Positions 9,229-18,837 of a stretch of DNA of 64,000 nucleotides are shown piece by piece. The notes under the pieces were generated by a model. It was not told where the DNA came from, ran no database searches, and was given only the letters and a program-made list of their open reading frames with translations. A program made the translations under genes and the position numbers. The stretch comes from CAMLJR01 sp964500675 (GTDB lineage: Bacteria > Pseudomonadota > Gammaproteobacteria > Pseudomonadales > CAMLJR01), in NCBI GenBank assembly GCA_964500675.1, contig CAZCNY010000008.1, forward strand, positions 1 to 64,000. Direction: 5' to 3'. Every line of letters begins with the position of its first letter. Positions within the stretch are counted from its first letter, which is position 1.

Positions 9229-10707
9229 ATGACGATTCACAACCCGCGCTCGCTGTCGACGATGTGTATTGCGATTGCGCTGTGCGCAGCAAACGGTTGC
9301 GCCGTCGGTCCCGATTTTAAAAAGCCGGCGGCGCCCGACACCGAAAGCTACACAGCGAGTCCGATCGCTAACACTGCCGCTATAGCGAATGTCGTGGGCG
9401 GCGATGCGCAACGCTTCATCGAAGGCGCGGATATTCCGGCCCAATGGTGGACGCTGTTTCACTCGCAGCCGCTCAACGATTTGATCGAGCGCGCACTTAA
9501 AAACAATCCCGATCTCAAGGCGGCGCAAGCGGCGCTCACGGTCGCGCGCGAAAATGTGTTGGCACAGCGCGGTGCGTATTTTCCTTCCGTCGGTGCCGGT
9601 GTGTCGGCGACGCGCAATAAAACTTCCGAAGATATTTCGCCGACACCGAATTCGGGCGATTTGTATTTCAACCTCTACACATCGCAGGTTAGCGTTTCGT
9701 ATGTGCCCGATGTGTTCGGCCTCAATCGCCGCACCGTCGAGTCGCTGCAAGCACAAGCCGAGCAACAACGCTTCGTGTTGGCCGCAACACACATTACCTT
9801 GAGCGGCAATGTGGCCGCGGCCGCCATTCAGGAAGGGGCGCTGCGCACGCAAATTGCGTCGACCGAGCAACTCGTCGAAATAAACGCTCAGATGCTCGAT
9901 ATTCTGTGCAAGCAGTTGGCGAGAGGTTATGCGAGTCGGCTCGATGTTGCCGCGCAGGAGTCGCAGCTCGCGCAAGTGCGTGCGACACTGCCGCCGCTGC
10001 AAAAGGCGCTCGCGCAACAGCGCAACTTGCTCGCAGCATTAACAGGTACGTTGCCGAGTCAACCGATCGGCGAACCACTTGAACTGGCGAAGTTACAACT
10101 GCCGGAAGCACTGCCCGTGAGCCTGCCGTCGCAATTGGTGGAGCAGCGTCCCGATATCCGCCAAGCCGAAGAAAACCTGCACGCCGCGAGCGCCAATATC
10201 GGTGTCGCGGTTGCCAATCGGCTACCCAATTTCACGATCACGGCGGACATCGGTGCAATGGCGCTCGATATCAATCGTTTATTTTCGAGCGGCAACAATT
10301 TTTGGGATATCGGCGCCAATGTCGCGCAGCCGATTTATCAGGGCGGCAGCCTCCTGCACAAAGAGCGCGCCGCGCGCGCCGCTTACGTGCAAGCGACAGA
10401 ACAATATCGCAGCGCGGTGATCACCGCGTTTCAAAACGTCGCGGATACGCTCAATGCGTTGCAGCAGGACGCGAACGCATTGCAAGCCGCCGCCGCGGCG
10501 GCTGATGCAGCCAAAGTCACGCTCGATTTGACGCGCCGGCAGTTACAGGTGGGTTCAATAAACGCGTTGGCGCTGTTGAATGCCGAGCAAATGTATCAGC
10601 AGGCCCTGATCAATCTCACGCAGGCTCAGGCAAATCGTTATGCCGATACCGCAGCACTGTTTCAGGCGTTGGGCGGCGGCTGGTGGCATCATAAGGAGCT
10701 TTCATGA
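9229..10707 (+). CDS. outer membrane factor lipoprotein, NodT/OprM type
   Basis: The product (492 residues) begins with a lipoprotein signal peptide ending AANGC, then AVGPDFKKPAAPD, the usual start of NodT-family outer membrane factors. Two tandem OEP repeats follow, containing LIERALKNNPDLKAAQAAL and VAQPIYQGGSLLHKERAARA. It forms the trimeric exit duct for the pump. ATG 9229 is preferred over GTG 9226 because AGGTGAGG lies at 9213-9220. The gene starts 25 bp after the pump gene and completes a tripartite operon. Confidence 0.93.
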   Translation: MTIHNPRSLSTMCIAIALCAANGCAVGPDFKKPAAPDTESYTASPIANTAAIANVVGGDAQRFIEGADIPAQWWTLFHSQPLNDLIERALKNNPDLKAAQAALTVARENVLAQRGAYFPSVGAGVSATRNKTSEDISPTPNSGDLYFNLYTSQVSVSYVPDVFGLNRRTVESLQAQAEQQRFVLAATHITLSGNVAAAAIQEGALRTQIASTEQLVEINAQMLDILCKQLARGYASRLDVAAQESQLAQVRATLPPLQKALAQQRNLLAALTGTLPSQPIGEPLELAKLQLPEALPVSLPSQLVEQRPDIRQAEENLHAASANIGVAVANRLPNFTITADIGAMALDINRLFSSGNNFWDIGANVAQPIYQGGSLLHKERAARAAYVQATEQYRSAVITAFQNVADTLNALQQDANALQAAAAAADAAKVTLDLTRRQLQVGSINALALLNAEQMYQQALINLTQAQANRYADTAALFQALGGGWWHHKELS

Positions 10708-10733
10708 TCGTTGCTTCACCATCAGCCGTGCGA

Positions 10734-10764
10734 TCGATATTTGGTTAACTAAACTCGATATTTG
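10734..10764. repeat. 10-bp direct repeat, two helical turns apart
   Basis: TCGATATTTG occurs at 10734-10743 and 10755-10764, with start-to-start spacing of 21 bp. It lies between the efflux operon and the small barrel gene. It could be a regulator site for the latter, but chance is not excluded. Confidence 0.3.
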
Positions 10765-10802
10765 AACGCCATGCAAAAAAATAGCGTTTCAGACTTCACG
10801 TG

Positions 10803-11324
10803 ATGAATTGCATTATCAAGATCAAGAAAGCAAGTGCGGCGGCTGGCATCCTGGCGATAGCAATTTTCGGCAGCGATACTGGATTGGCCGAACCATCCAA
10901 CTGGCTAACCCTGCCGGAATCTCAGCCGCTGCACGAAACGTGGCTCAATGCAGGATTTTATTCGTATCACTTTCAACGCGATAAAAATCTCAATGACCGC
11001 AATTTCGGCTTCGGTGCCGAATATCGATTTTCGAACATCGCTTCCGTCACCGCGGGGCGGTTTTACAACAGCGATCGTTATTATTCCAATTATGCCGGCG
11101 TCTACTACCAACCCGTGTCGATCGAAAATGTCCGTGCGGGCGTGGTCGTCGGTGGATTCAATGGCTATCCGAAAATGCGCGATGGCGGCTGGTTCTTAGC
11201 GGCTATTCCGGTACTCAGTTTTGATTACCAGCGTATCGGCATGAATTTGGGCATTGTGCCGTCATATAAGAATCGCCTCTACGGTGCATTATCATTTCAG
11301 CTAAAAGTGAAAATATCGGATTGA
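10803..11324 (+). CDS. small exported beta-barrel-like protein, family not identified
   Basis: The product (173 residues from ATG 10803, or one more from GTG 10800) has a signal peptide, roughly residues 1-30, ending GSDTGLAEP. The rest is rich in aromatic residues and glycine, with alternating strand-like stretches (LNAGFYSYHFQ, FGFGAEYRFSN, GRFYNSDRYYSNYAGVYYQP, LYGALSFQLKVKI). That pattern fits an eight-stranded outer membrane barrel of about 145 residues. It vaguely resembles PagP-size barrels, but I see no catalytic signature and make no functional claim. It stands alone on the plus strand between the efflux operon and an NAD-binding reductase. The 164 bp after it are AT-rich and hold nothing recognisable. 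Confidence 0.65.
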   Translation: MNCIIKIKKASAAAGILAIAIFGSDTGLAEPSNWLTLPESQPLHETWLNAGFYSYHFQRDKNLNDRNFGFGAEYRFSNIASVTAGRFYNSDRYYSNYAGVYYQPVSIENVRAGVVVGGFNGYPKMRDGGWFLAAIPVLSFDYQRIGMNLGIVPSYKNRLYGALSFQLKVKISD

Positions 11325-11488
11325 GTGTATTTTTGTATGGGTACGTTCTTTACGTTCATATTTATGTAGATATGTACTTCCATGTGAACCAACGCTTCGA
11401 GTGATATGGTTTAAATGATTTGTGTGTCAGCCTATCGTAAGAGAATTAATTCACTCTGCGCGTTTTATTTTGTTAAAGCTGTATCGCT

Positions 11489-12592
11489 ATGATTTTAATT
11501 ACCGGTGCTACCGGCTTTCTGGGTGGTGCCGTGACTGCCACGCTATTACAACGCGGTATCGATAAGAGCCTCCTGCTGCTGGTGCGCGCGCGCAACGCCC
11601 GTGCAGGATTGCAGCGAGTTCGCGAGACATTGTCCGGTCTCGAGGTGGCTACCGTACTGATCGATTCACTGAGCGAAGATAATATATTGCTGGGCGATTT
11701 CACGGATGTCACTGCGTTTTCTGCGGATCCGCGCCTCGCTGCCGTGAGCCACGTCATGAACTGCGCTGCCGTAACGTCCTTCGGAAAAAATCCTCTCATC
11801 TGGCCGATCAATGTCGACAGTACATTCGCTTTTGCAAAGCGCATGGCTGAAGTATCGACGTTGCGACGTTTTCTTCACGTGGGTACAGCGATGGCCTGCG
11901 GTCCCTCACGGCAATCGCCGATTAGAGAATCATGGGAGTTGGCGCCCGCAGACGATCATCTGGTTCCCTATACCGCATCAAAAGCAGCCATCGAGCAAAT
12001 ACTTCACAACGAACTGCCGCATTTGCCGCTGGTGGTTGCCCGCCCCTCGATTGTAGTGGGGCACACGCGCTTGGGCTGCAAACCGTCGAGCAGTATTTTT
12101 TGGGTGTTTCGACTCGGGCAATTATTGGAGTGTTTCACCTGTGCCTTGAGCGAAAAAATCGATGTTATCCCCGTGGATTACTGCGCCGAGGCATTGGTTG
12201 AGCTGCTGTTGAAAGAAACGCTCGCACACGATCTTTATCATATCGCCGCCGGTCTCGAATCAAGCTGTACGTTCGAGACCATCGAAACGGCGCTGGCTGC
12301 GGCCTTGGATAAACCGCCCATCGGTTCGCGCTACCGCCAGATCGGCGCCGAGGATTTTGCCGAGCTGGCGCATGAATTCGAACAGCGCGTCGGACCCTGC
12401 AATCGGCGCTTGCTCTTGCGTGCCTTGAAGTTATATGCCGGATTTGCCGAGTTGAATTACGTGTTCGATAACTCGCGCCTGCGCGCCGAGGGTATTGCTG
12501 CGTCGCCGCGTTTTTCGAGCTATGTAGGCTTGTGCGCGCAAACCACCCGGCATCTGAGTATTCAGGAGCAGATGCAATGGGATTTCAAATAA
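11489..12592 (+). CDS. NAD(P)-binding extended-SDR protein, thioester-reductase/male-sterility type
   Basis: This 367-residue protein opens with the dinucleotide-binding loop TGATGFLGG (residues 5-13) of a Rossmann fold. VMNCAAVTSF follows, then VGTAMACGPS, and a YxxxK catalytic pair (Tyr161, Lys165 in VPYTASKAA). The downstream VARPSIVVGHTRLG motif is typical of the NAD_binding_4 group, which includes fatty acyl-CoA and thioester reductases. No carrier or adenylation domain is attached, so the substrate is unknown. Neighbours do not suggest a pathway. A hairpin follows 24 bp after the stop. Confidence 0.8.
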   Translation: MILITGATGFLGGAVTATLLQRGIDKSLLLLVRARNARAGLQRVRETLSGLEVATVLIDSLSEDNILLGDFTDVTAFSADPRLAAVSHVMNCAAVTSFGKNPLIWPINVDSTFAFAKRMAEVSTLRRFLHVGTAMACGPSRQSPIRESWELAPADDHLVPYTASKAAIEQILHNELPHLPLVVARPSIVVGHTRLGCKPSSSIFWVFRLGQLLECFTCALSEKIDVIPVDYCAEALVELLLKETLAHDLYHIAAGLESSCTFETIETALAAALDKPPIGSRYRQIGAEDFAELAHEFEQRVGPCNRRLLLRALKLYAGFAELNYVFDNSRLRAEGIAASPRFSSYVGLCAQTTRHLSIQEQMQWDFK

Positions 12593-12616
12593 ATTGCATT
12601 GCCGAACCCCGGAATT

Positions 12617-12643
12617 CCTCACTGCACCGGTAGTGCAGTGAGG
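12617..12643. terminator. hairpin between convergent genes
   Basis: CCTCACTGCAC (12617-12627) and GTGCAGTGAGG (12633-12643) form an 11-bp perfect stem with a 5-nt loop. It sits between the reductase (plus) and the small periplasmic gene (minus). There is no long T run on either side, so terminator function is likely but not certain. Confidence 0.55.
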
Positions 12644-12654
12644 GGGCGCATACA

Positions 12655-12990
12655 TTATTTACCGATTTCTTTGCTAACTGCATTTTCTTGCTGATTCAGT
12701 GTGTGCTGCTCCTGCTTGGTGATGTGGCTGCCATTTTGAGAAGCCATATCGCGTTCTTCCTGGCGGAGTTGGTGATCTTCTTTGTGCAGTTTTGCCGCTT
12801 CCTGCTTACTCACCTCACCCTCCTTCACTTCATTCTTAATGCGTTTGTTTTGATTTTCCAAGCGATCGTTAACCTGATCGCGGCGCGGATGTTCTTTTTC
12901 CCATTGCGTTTCCGCCTGCGCATTCGTCGTCATCGCCACAGTCAATGCAGCCATCATTGCCAACGGAAGTATCTTGGCCATCGTTTTCAT
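12655..12990 (-). CDS. small periplasmic, highly charged helical protein
   Basis: From ATG 12990 the product is 111 residues: MKTMAKILPLAMMAALTVAM followed by TTNAQA, a clear signal peptide. The mature part is hydrophilic and helical (HPRRDQVNDRLENQNKRI, EVKEGEVSKQEAAKLHKED, ITKQEQHTLNQQENAVSKEI). The upstream ATG at 13014 adds eight residues, but GAGG lies just before the downstream ATG, which also gives the better signal peptide. I recall similar small proteins as conserved hypotheticals in many proteobacteria; no function is known to me. It is monocistronic, convergent with the reductase. Confidence 0.75.
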   Translation of the reverse strand: MKTMAKILPLAMMAALTVAMTTNAQAETQWEKEHPRRDQVNDRLENQNKRIKNEVKEGEVSKQEAAKLHKEDHQLRQEERDMASQNGSHITKQEQHTLNQQENAVSKEIGK

Positions 12991-13240
12991 GGTCGTTCCA
13001 TTCCTCGATTTCATGGGTTGTGTGAATGTCAGTCGGTGTGTGCAATATTACCGATCTCGTAAGCAGATTAGTTCCGCCAAACTGAATTGGGGCTGAATCG
13101 AATACGAGATGAATGTGGCAATCCGCTGTTCCAAGAAATAACGGCTCGGCTTGCATCTCAATCATGCAAATTGATCCGTCAGAATAACTTGATACAATCC
13201 GGGCGACGACATCGATGCAGAGCATTTTCGCAATTAGGCG

Positions 13241-13550
13241 GTTGTCTGCGCAGCCTCATTTACCCATTTTGCGCAACTTTAGGTACCCAGGCGATTTTTT
13301 GAATTGCCCTTAAAATCTTAAATATTTACTCGAAATTTTCTGAGTAGTACATGTCGCCCAGGATGGGTAAAAAGGCACGCGCATCAACAGTCGATTGTTG
13401 ATGCACGCCAACAATCACCCGGTCTGCGCGATTTAAGGTACTCAGGAAAGTTTTTTTATCTGCGGCTGTGCTTTATTACTTTTACATTCCAAATTGACTG
13501 GGTACCTAAAGTTGCGCAAGATGAGTAAATCGACTCACGCATCAACATTC
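13241..13550. repeat. cluster of about 50-70-bp intergenic repeats in alternating orientation
   Basis: Four related copies can be aligned by eye: plus at 13241-13311, minus at about 13330-13390, plus at about 13396-13447 and minus at about 13498-13550. The best-conserved core, 13258-13290 against the reverse complement of 13498-13530, matches at 31 of 33 positions. The middle pair meets at a palindrome with arms GCATCAACA (13381-13389) and TGTTGATGC (13396-13404). A fifth copy lies at 23231-23300. Alternating orientation resembles REP/BIME clusters or small MITEs. The rest of 13015-13786 has no convincing gene. Confidence 0.75.
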
Positions 13551-13786
13551 CATGGGTCTCGGCGAATAGCAACGAGGGATGCTCGACTATATTCTGGATA
13601 TTCAAATACAGCGACGCGAAATTGGAATCGGCGCATCGCGTGATGTGTTGTTGGTTGACGGTTCAGTTGGTACTTCAACGACTTTGCTGGAAAAAGATTG
13701 GCAATTAATTTGGAGCGGGATGCGATCCAACGATGATCACGAAAAATTCTGGCTGTTTGCGCGCCCGTCGATCGCAAAACCAATCC

Positions 13787-14596
13787 ATGTATTACCGCAC
13801 GATTAAACCTGTGCCGTGTGCTATAGCGGCATTAACTCTGTTATTTAGCTTTTGCAGTATTCCTGAATCCGCTTTCGCAAGCGAAACGAATTCAGTCGAT
13901 CAACCCAAAACGCTTCGTGTCGATACCGGGGAGTACTATGGCATTTATACATTGCCTTTCGGATTATTAATCGAGCCACGCTGGAGTCCCTACGTAAATA
14001 TTCATTATGAAAGCGCTAATGTTGTCGCGGACCTGCAATCTGGTATCGGTTATAAAATTCTAAATCATGCGAATTTCAATGCAGGTGTTGCCGCGGTTTA
14101 TCAATACGGTCGCTATGAATCTGCGGACAGTCGTTACCGAGGCATGGGCAATGTTCCTGCATCAGTGGCGCCGTCGTTTTTCTTTGAATGGGTTGCGTTT
14201 TCTGGCGGAATGGATGTGTTCGTCGAAACGGGTCAAACCATCGGCCCAGCTCCTTCATGGTATGAAACGATCGAAACTACCCTAGCGATTCCCCTCTCAA
14301 ACTCTGTAAATGGTTTTGCAGATATCTTGTTAACCGGCGGTGATGCGCGCTACACACAATCATTCTACGGTGTCACGCCCGTGCAAGCTCTACGGTCAGG
14401 CTACGACGTGTATAGGCCCTCCGGAGGATTGGCGACGGCTGTTAGCACCGCCGGGCTCGTCTATCAATGCTCCTCGCGATGGCAAGTCACGGCGGCCATA
14501 GGGATGTCACAGTACGTGGAGGCAGCTTCGAATAGCCCTCTCCTAACACAGCATCGGTTTTCAACGGGCAGCGTGTTGCTCAGCTATACGTTTTAA
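13787..14596 (+). CDS. MipA/OmpV-family outer membrane protein
   Basis: The 269-residue product from ATG 13787 has a signal peptide (residues about 1-29, ending PESAFASET). It then shows MipA/OmpV features: GEYYGIYTLPFGLLIEPRWS, GIGYKILNHANFNAGVAAVY, QYGRYESADSRYRGMGNV, and a final strand LLSYTF with terminal aromatic residue. It is clearly paralogous to the frameshifted gene at 2033-2805, including YRGMGNVPASVAPSFFFEW. An ATG 54 nt further upstream would put non-signal residues in front and is less likely. There is no strong ribosome site. Codon use is AT-richer than the efflux genes. It lies just downstream of the intergenic repeat cluster and is convergent with the second RND pump. Confidence 0.85.
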   Translation: MYYRTIKPVPCAIAALTLLFSFCSIPESAFASETNSVDQPKTLRVDTGEYYGIYTLPFGLLIEPRWSPYVNIHYESANVVADLQSGIGYKILNHANFNAGVAAVYQYGRYESADSRYRGMGNVPASVAPSFFFEWVAFSGGMDVFVETGQTIGPAPSWYETIETTLAIPLSNSVNGFADILLTGGDARYTQSFYGVTPVQALRSGYDVYRPSGGLATAVSTAGLVYQCSSRWQVTAAIGMSQYVEAASNSPLLTQHRFSTGSVLLSYTF

Positions 14597-14683
14597 ATCA
14601 CCGCCGCTTGACGATTTTCGCGCAGTGCCAGGGACTCGCTGCGACCAAACAGTTTTACAAATGCAACAGAAGAGTAGCCGCGC

Positions 14684-17600
14684 TCACCCACCCGTCTTTG
14701 GTGGATCCGTTCGTCGTGACCCTTTGCGCACACCGCCAGACAACATTTCATACAGAAACGGCATCACCACCGTCACGAGTGGAATCTGCACCACTAATCC
14801 CGCGATGATCGCGACCGCGAGCGGCTGTTGCATCGCAGAGCCCTGACCGATGGCCAGCGCCAGCGGCAGCAGCGCGAGTATTGCGGCCAGTGTGGTCATG
14901 GTGATCGGACGCAGTCGATTCACGCCCGCCGCGATCAGCGCATCGCGGTGTTTGACGCCCTGGCTGATCAGTTCGTGGTATTCAGAGAAATAAAAAATCG
15001 ATACCTCCGTGACGATACCGACGATCATCGTCATCCCCATCATTGCGGTGATGTTCAATTCAATGCCCGTAATCCAGAGACCGACGAAGACCGCGGCCGT
15101 GGCGAGCAATGGCGAGACCAGAATGGCAATCGCCGTGGCGAAGTCCTCGTATAAAAACAGCAGCAGCACGAACACGAGTGCGAGCGCTGCGCCGAATACC
15201 GCGATAAGGCCGCGAAACGCCTGCTGCTGTTGTTTGTATAGGCCGCCAAGCTCGTAATACATGACATTCGGCAGCAGGCCTTTTTTGTCTAACACGCTTT
15301 TCACATCGCGAATCGTCGACCCGAGGTCGCGACCGCTGATACGCGCGGTGACGGCGACCATGCGCTTCAGATTGTCGCGCGTGATCTGCGGTTGTCCGGT
15401 TTCCTGCACGACGCGTGCGATGCGTTTGAGCGGAAAACGGTGGCCATCGGGTGCGCGCAGCCAGATGCTGTCGATGGCATTGACGCGTTGACGCTGGACC
15501 GGGGGCACCCAGACACGAATGCCGACCATCTTCACGTTCTGCTGCACCTGTGTGGTGACGAGACCGTTGAACCAGGCATCGAGTTGCTGGGTAACCTGCT
15601 CGGGATCGATGCCCTCGAGCGCGGCTTTGTCGCGATCGACGATAATATTGATGGCGTCGCCGGCGAGAATGACGCCGTCGTTGATATCGACGACGCCTGG
15701 GACCTTGCCGATCGCGTTGGCGACACGCGGTGCCGTCTTGATCAATTCATCGAAATTGTCGCTGTAGAGTTTGATCTCGACGGGCTGCGGCACGGCGGTG
15801 AGATCGCCGATCAGGTCCTCCATGAGCAGTGCCATTTCGATATGGAGACCCGGCACTTCAGCCTCGACACGGCTGCGTACTTCATCCATCACCTGATCGA
15901 TGGGTGCGCGCGGGAGCGGTTTCAAGCGCACGAAGAAATCCCCTTCGTTGGCTTCGGTAAGGCCGCCGCCGAGTTGAGCGCCTGTGCGGCGTGAGTAGGT
16001 GGCCACGGCCGGGTTATCCGTGAGGATCGCACCGACTTGACGTAGCAGGCGATCGGTTTCGGCCAGCGACGTACCGGGCGCTGCGCGGTAATCGAGAATG
16101 AAACCGCCTTCGTCCATGTGCGGCATAAAGCCCGAGCCGACCTGCATATAGCCGACGGCACCCAAGGCGAGCAGCACCGCGACACCGGCCAGCAACAGGT
16201 ACGGCTTGGCCCGCAGTTGCCGCATGAGTCGTTCGTAGCCGCGCAGAATGCGGCGAAAGCGTGGACCGACATCCTCGTGCCTGGCATCGGCGGCGCTGAG
16301 CAAATGCTCCGCCAGCAGCGGCACGGCAAGCCAGGCGAGTAGGAACGAGATGAACAGGCCGCTCGCCATCGTCAGCGACAGCGCTTTGAAGAACGCGCCC
16401 GTGACGCCGGTGAGAAATGCCAGCGGCGCAAAGATGATGATCGTCGCCGCCGACGAACCCGCGAGCGGCGGCGTGAACTCGATGGCGGCCTCGCGGATGG
16501 TCAGCGCGGCATCGCCCGAACGTTCGCGCAAGCGCCGGATGATGTGTTCGATCATCACGATGGCATCGTCGACGATGAGTCCGACCGCGGCCGCCATGCC
16601 GCCTAAAGTCATGATGTTGAAGCTCATGTGCAAGACTTGCAGCAGCAGGATCGTCGTCGCCAGGACCGCGGGCACGATGAGCATGGCGACGAGCGTGATC
16701 TTGACACTGCGCAGGAACAGAAACAGCACGATCGCCGCGAGGATGACGCCGATGACGATGGCCTCAAACACGCTGCCCGCGGCCGCCGTGATCAGCTGGC
16801 TTTGGTCGTACCAATTGGCGATACGCACATCTTTGGGCAGCTTGTCTTTGAATGCGGCCAGGCGCGCTTTGACATCGTGCACGATCTGCACGGTGTTGCC
16901 GCCAGGTTGCTGATAGATCTGCACGAGCACGGCATCGTGGCCATCGGCCGTCACGCGCAGCCATTGCGGTGCCGTCGCCGGATAGACCCGAGCGATGTCG
17001 TTGAGCCGCACGACACCGCTATCACCGCTGCGCAGCACGGTGTCGCCGATCGCCTCCAGCGCGCGAATACGCGTGTCGGAGAGCAGCAAATACAACTTGT
17101 AATGATCCTCCATGCGGCCGACGGCCTGCAGCACGTTGCTGGCCGACAACGCATTCGCGACATCGTTGAACGTGAGATCGCGTGCAGCGAGCTTATCGGG
17201 GTCGACCTCGACGCGGTACTCGGCTTCTTCGCCGCCCCGTGTCTTGACCGAGGCGACACCGTCGATCGACGACAGCAGCGGCACCAGCTGGTACTCGCCG
17301 ATATCGCGCAGCTGCACAAGCGTTTCGGTGTTCGAGGTCAGGCTGTAGGCGGCGACGGGGAATACCGTCGGGTCCATGCGGCGCACGCTGAAACGCGTAC
17401 CGGATGGCAGCTCGGGCAGGACCTGATTGATCGCCGATTCCACCTGCAGCATGGCCGACACCATGTCCGCGCCCCAGGCAAAATTGATCGACAGTTCGGC
17501 GCTGCCGCGACTCGTGGTCGAACGCAGCCCGGACACTCCCGGGACCGAGCGCACGGCCTGTTCGACCGGGCGCGTGATGGCGATGACCATCTGGTCAGCG

Positions 17601-17764
17601 GGACGATCGCCGGCGTCGATCGCGACCACGACACGTGGAAAGTCGACGTGTGGGAACAGCGCGACCGGCAGCCGCAGTGCCGCTACAAGACCAGCCAGCG
17701 CGAGGACAGCGGCGAGAAAGAGAATCGAGCGGCGATGCGCTGCGGCCCAGTGCGCGATATCCAT
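14684..17764 (-). CDS. RND efflux pump, second locus
   Basis: This 1026-residue transporter has the duplicated RND layout. TM1 is at about residues 12-31, the porter domain starts DFPRVVVAIDAGDRPADQM, and a TM2-6 cluster runs from about 335 with VGLIVDDAIVMIEHI carrying the paired Asp of hydrophobe/amphiphile-type pumps. The second half starts at about 530 (LLLAGVAVLLALGAVGYM) and has a second TM cluster after residue 850. It differs from the CusA-like pump at 5991-9203 in the relay motif. Its start codon overlaps the adaptor stop by one base (TGATG). It is the last of five co-directional genes. The substrate is unknown. Confidence 0.92.
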   Translation of the reverse strand: MDIAHWAAAHRRSILFLAAVLALAGLVAALRLPVALFPHVDFPRVVVAIDAGDRPADQMVIAITRPVEQAVRSVPGVSGLRSTTSRGSAELSINFAWGADMVSAMLQVESAINQVLPELPSGTRFSVRRMDPTVFPVAAYSLTSNTETLVQLRDIGEYQLVPLLSSIDGVASVKTRGGEEAEYRVEVDPDKLAARDLTFNDVANALSASNVLQAVGRMEDHYKLYLLLSDTRIRALEAIGDTVLRSGDSGVVRLNDIARVYPATAPQWLRVTADGHDAVLVQIYQQPGGNTVQIVHDVKARLAAFKDKLPKDVRIANWYDQSQLITAAAGSVFEAIVIGVILAAIVLFLFLRSVKITLVAMLIVPAVLATTILLLQVLHMSFNIMTLGGMAAAVGLIVDDAIVMIEHIIRRLRERSGDAALTIREAAIEFTPPLAGSSAATIIIFAPLAFLTGVTGAFFKALSLTMASGLFISFLLAWLAVPLLAEHLLSAADARHEDVGPRFRRILRGYERLMRQLRAKPYLLLAGVAVLLALGAVGYMQVGSGFMPHMDEGGFILDYRAAPGTSLAETDRLLRQVGAILTDNPAVATYSRRTGAQLGGGLTEANEGDFFVRLKPLPRAPIDQVMDEVRSRVEAEVPGLHIEMALLMEDLIGDLTAVPQPVEIKLYSDNFDELIKTAPRVANAIGKVPGVVDINDGVILAGDAINIIVDRDKAALEGIDPEQVTQQLDAWFNGLVTTQVQQNVKMVGIRVWVPPVQRQRVNAIDSIWLRAPDGHRFPLKRIARVVQETGQPQITRDNLKRMVAVTARISGRDLGSTIRDVKSVLDKKGLLPNVMYYELGGLYKQQQQAFRGLIAVFGAALALVFVLLLFLYEDFATAIAILVSPLLATAAVFVGLWITGIELNITAMMGMTMIVGIVTEVSIFYFSEYHELISQGVKHRDALIAAGVNRLRPITMTTLAAILALLPLALAIGQGSAMQQPLAVAIIAGLVVQIPLVTVVMPFLYEMLSGGVRKGSRRTDPPKTGG

Positions 17765-18837
17765 CAGTGGGTTTCCCGCACAGCCATACCGTCTTCGAGT
17801 TCGTAATTGCCGCTGCGCACGACGCGGTCACCGGTGTTCAGCTGGCCGTTGACCTCCACCACGTCGCCGGTATCGATGCCGGTCTTCACAGCGACGCGCT
17901 GCGCTTTGCCGCCGCGCACGATGAAGATATAGGCACCGTCAGCGTCGGCCAGCACAGCACTGCGCGGTACCGTCAACGCTTCATGGCGAGTGAGGTGAAA
18001 GCTTCCCGTGACACGGCTACCCAGCACGAGCTTGGCGCCGGCGGCGGGCGGAATCGCGGCGAGGACTTCGACCAAGTGCGTGGCAGGATCGATCATCGCG
18101 TGCACCGAGCGCACACGGGCATCGATGGTGACGCCCGGCACGAACACCGGCGTCACGGTGACTGCCGTGCCGGGTACGATGGCATCGAGGTCCTCCGGTT
18201 CGATACCCAAACGCGCGATCAATCGCTGCTGCGCGGCCAGCTGCAACGCCGTGGTGTCGGCCGGTACGCGCTGGCCCGGCGAGACATCGAGCCGGGTGAC
18301 GATGCCCGCGCGGGGTGCGCGCAGCGTTTCGCGCTCGCGGTCTTGTCCGCGCTGGCGCAACGCCTCGAGCGTGGCGCGTGCATCGGCGAGATTTTGGGCG
18401 GCCGCGTCGACCTGTGCGTGCGTGGTGAGTTGCTCGGACAGTAGACGCTGCTGGCGTTCGAGTTCGCGCTGGGCATAATCGACGGCACTGCGCGCTTGCA
18501 GATATTGACTGCGCGCATCGGGCGCTGTCACGACGTCGAGCAGCACATCGCCCTGGCGAACACGCTGACCCAGATGCACGGCGATACGATCGATAATGCC
18601 TGCGCGCGGCAGCGATACGCTCTGCACCTGCTCAGGATCGGCATCGAGCACCCCATAGGCGCGCAGTGTACGTGCGACCTCTTGCCGGACCACCGGCGCG
18701 GTCGTCACAAGCGCGCTCGCCGCCGCCTTCGCCGTCGAATCCTCGGTGTCGTCGCTTCGGCACGAGAACGTGGCCAGCGCGACTGCGACGCCGACGACCG
18801 TGCGCACGATCGTACGCTGCCAAAAGGAGCTGGACAT
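17764..18837 (-). CDS. RND efflux periplasmic adaptor lipoprotein, second locus
   Basis: The protein is 357 residues from ATG 18837: MSSSFWQRTIVRTVVGVAVA followed by LATFSC, a lipoprotein signal with Cys26. The barrel-sandwich half motif GIIDRIAVHLGQRVRQGDVL, a long helical hairpin (residues about 105-180, many Gln/Arg/Leu) and the returning half APRAGIVTRLDVSPGQRV are all present. A beta-barrel and membrane-proximal domain follow (LTVPRSAVLADADGAYIFIV). An upstream start would add a basic, signal-less segment inside the outer membrane factor gene. ATG 18837 forms TAATG with the stop of that gene, indicating translational coupling. Confidence 0.92.
   Translation of the reverse strand: MSSSFWQRTIVRTVVGVAVALATFSCRSDDTEDSTAKAAASALVTTAPVVRQEVARTLRAYGVLDADPEQVQSVSLPRAGIIDRIAVHLGQRVRQGDVLLDVVTAPDARSQYLQARSAVDYAQRELERQQRLLSEQLTTHAQVDAAAQNLADARATLEALRQRGQDRERETLRAPRAGIVTRLDVSPGQRVPADTTALQLAAQQRLIARLGIEPEDLDAIVPGTAVTVTPVFVPGVTIDARVRSVHAMIDPATHLVEVLAAIPPAAGAKLVLGSRVTGSFHLTRHEALTVPRSAVLADADGAYIFIVRGGKAQRVAVKTGIDTGDVVEVNGQLNTGDRVVRSGNYELEDGMAVRETH

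Noticed and set aside
13241..13550. Integron attC sites as explanation of the repeats
   Set aside because: The core sequences do not show paired RYYYAAC/GTTRRRY ends flanking each gene, and no integrase is present. A REP/MITE-like array fits better.
13579..13806. A 75-codon plus-strand frame ahead of the MipA/OmpV gene
   Set aside because: It overlaps the signal peptide start of the real gene, has a ribosome-like sequence too close to its ATG, and resembles nothing known. A real small protein cannot be fully excluded.
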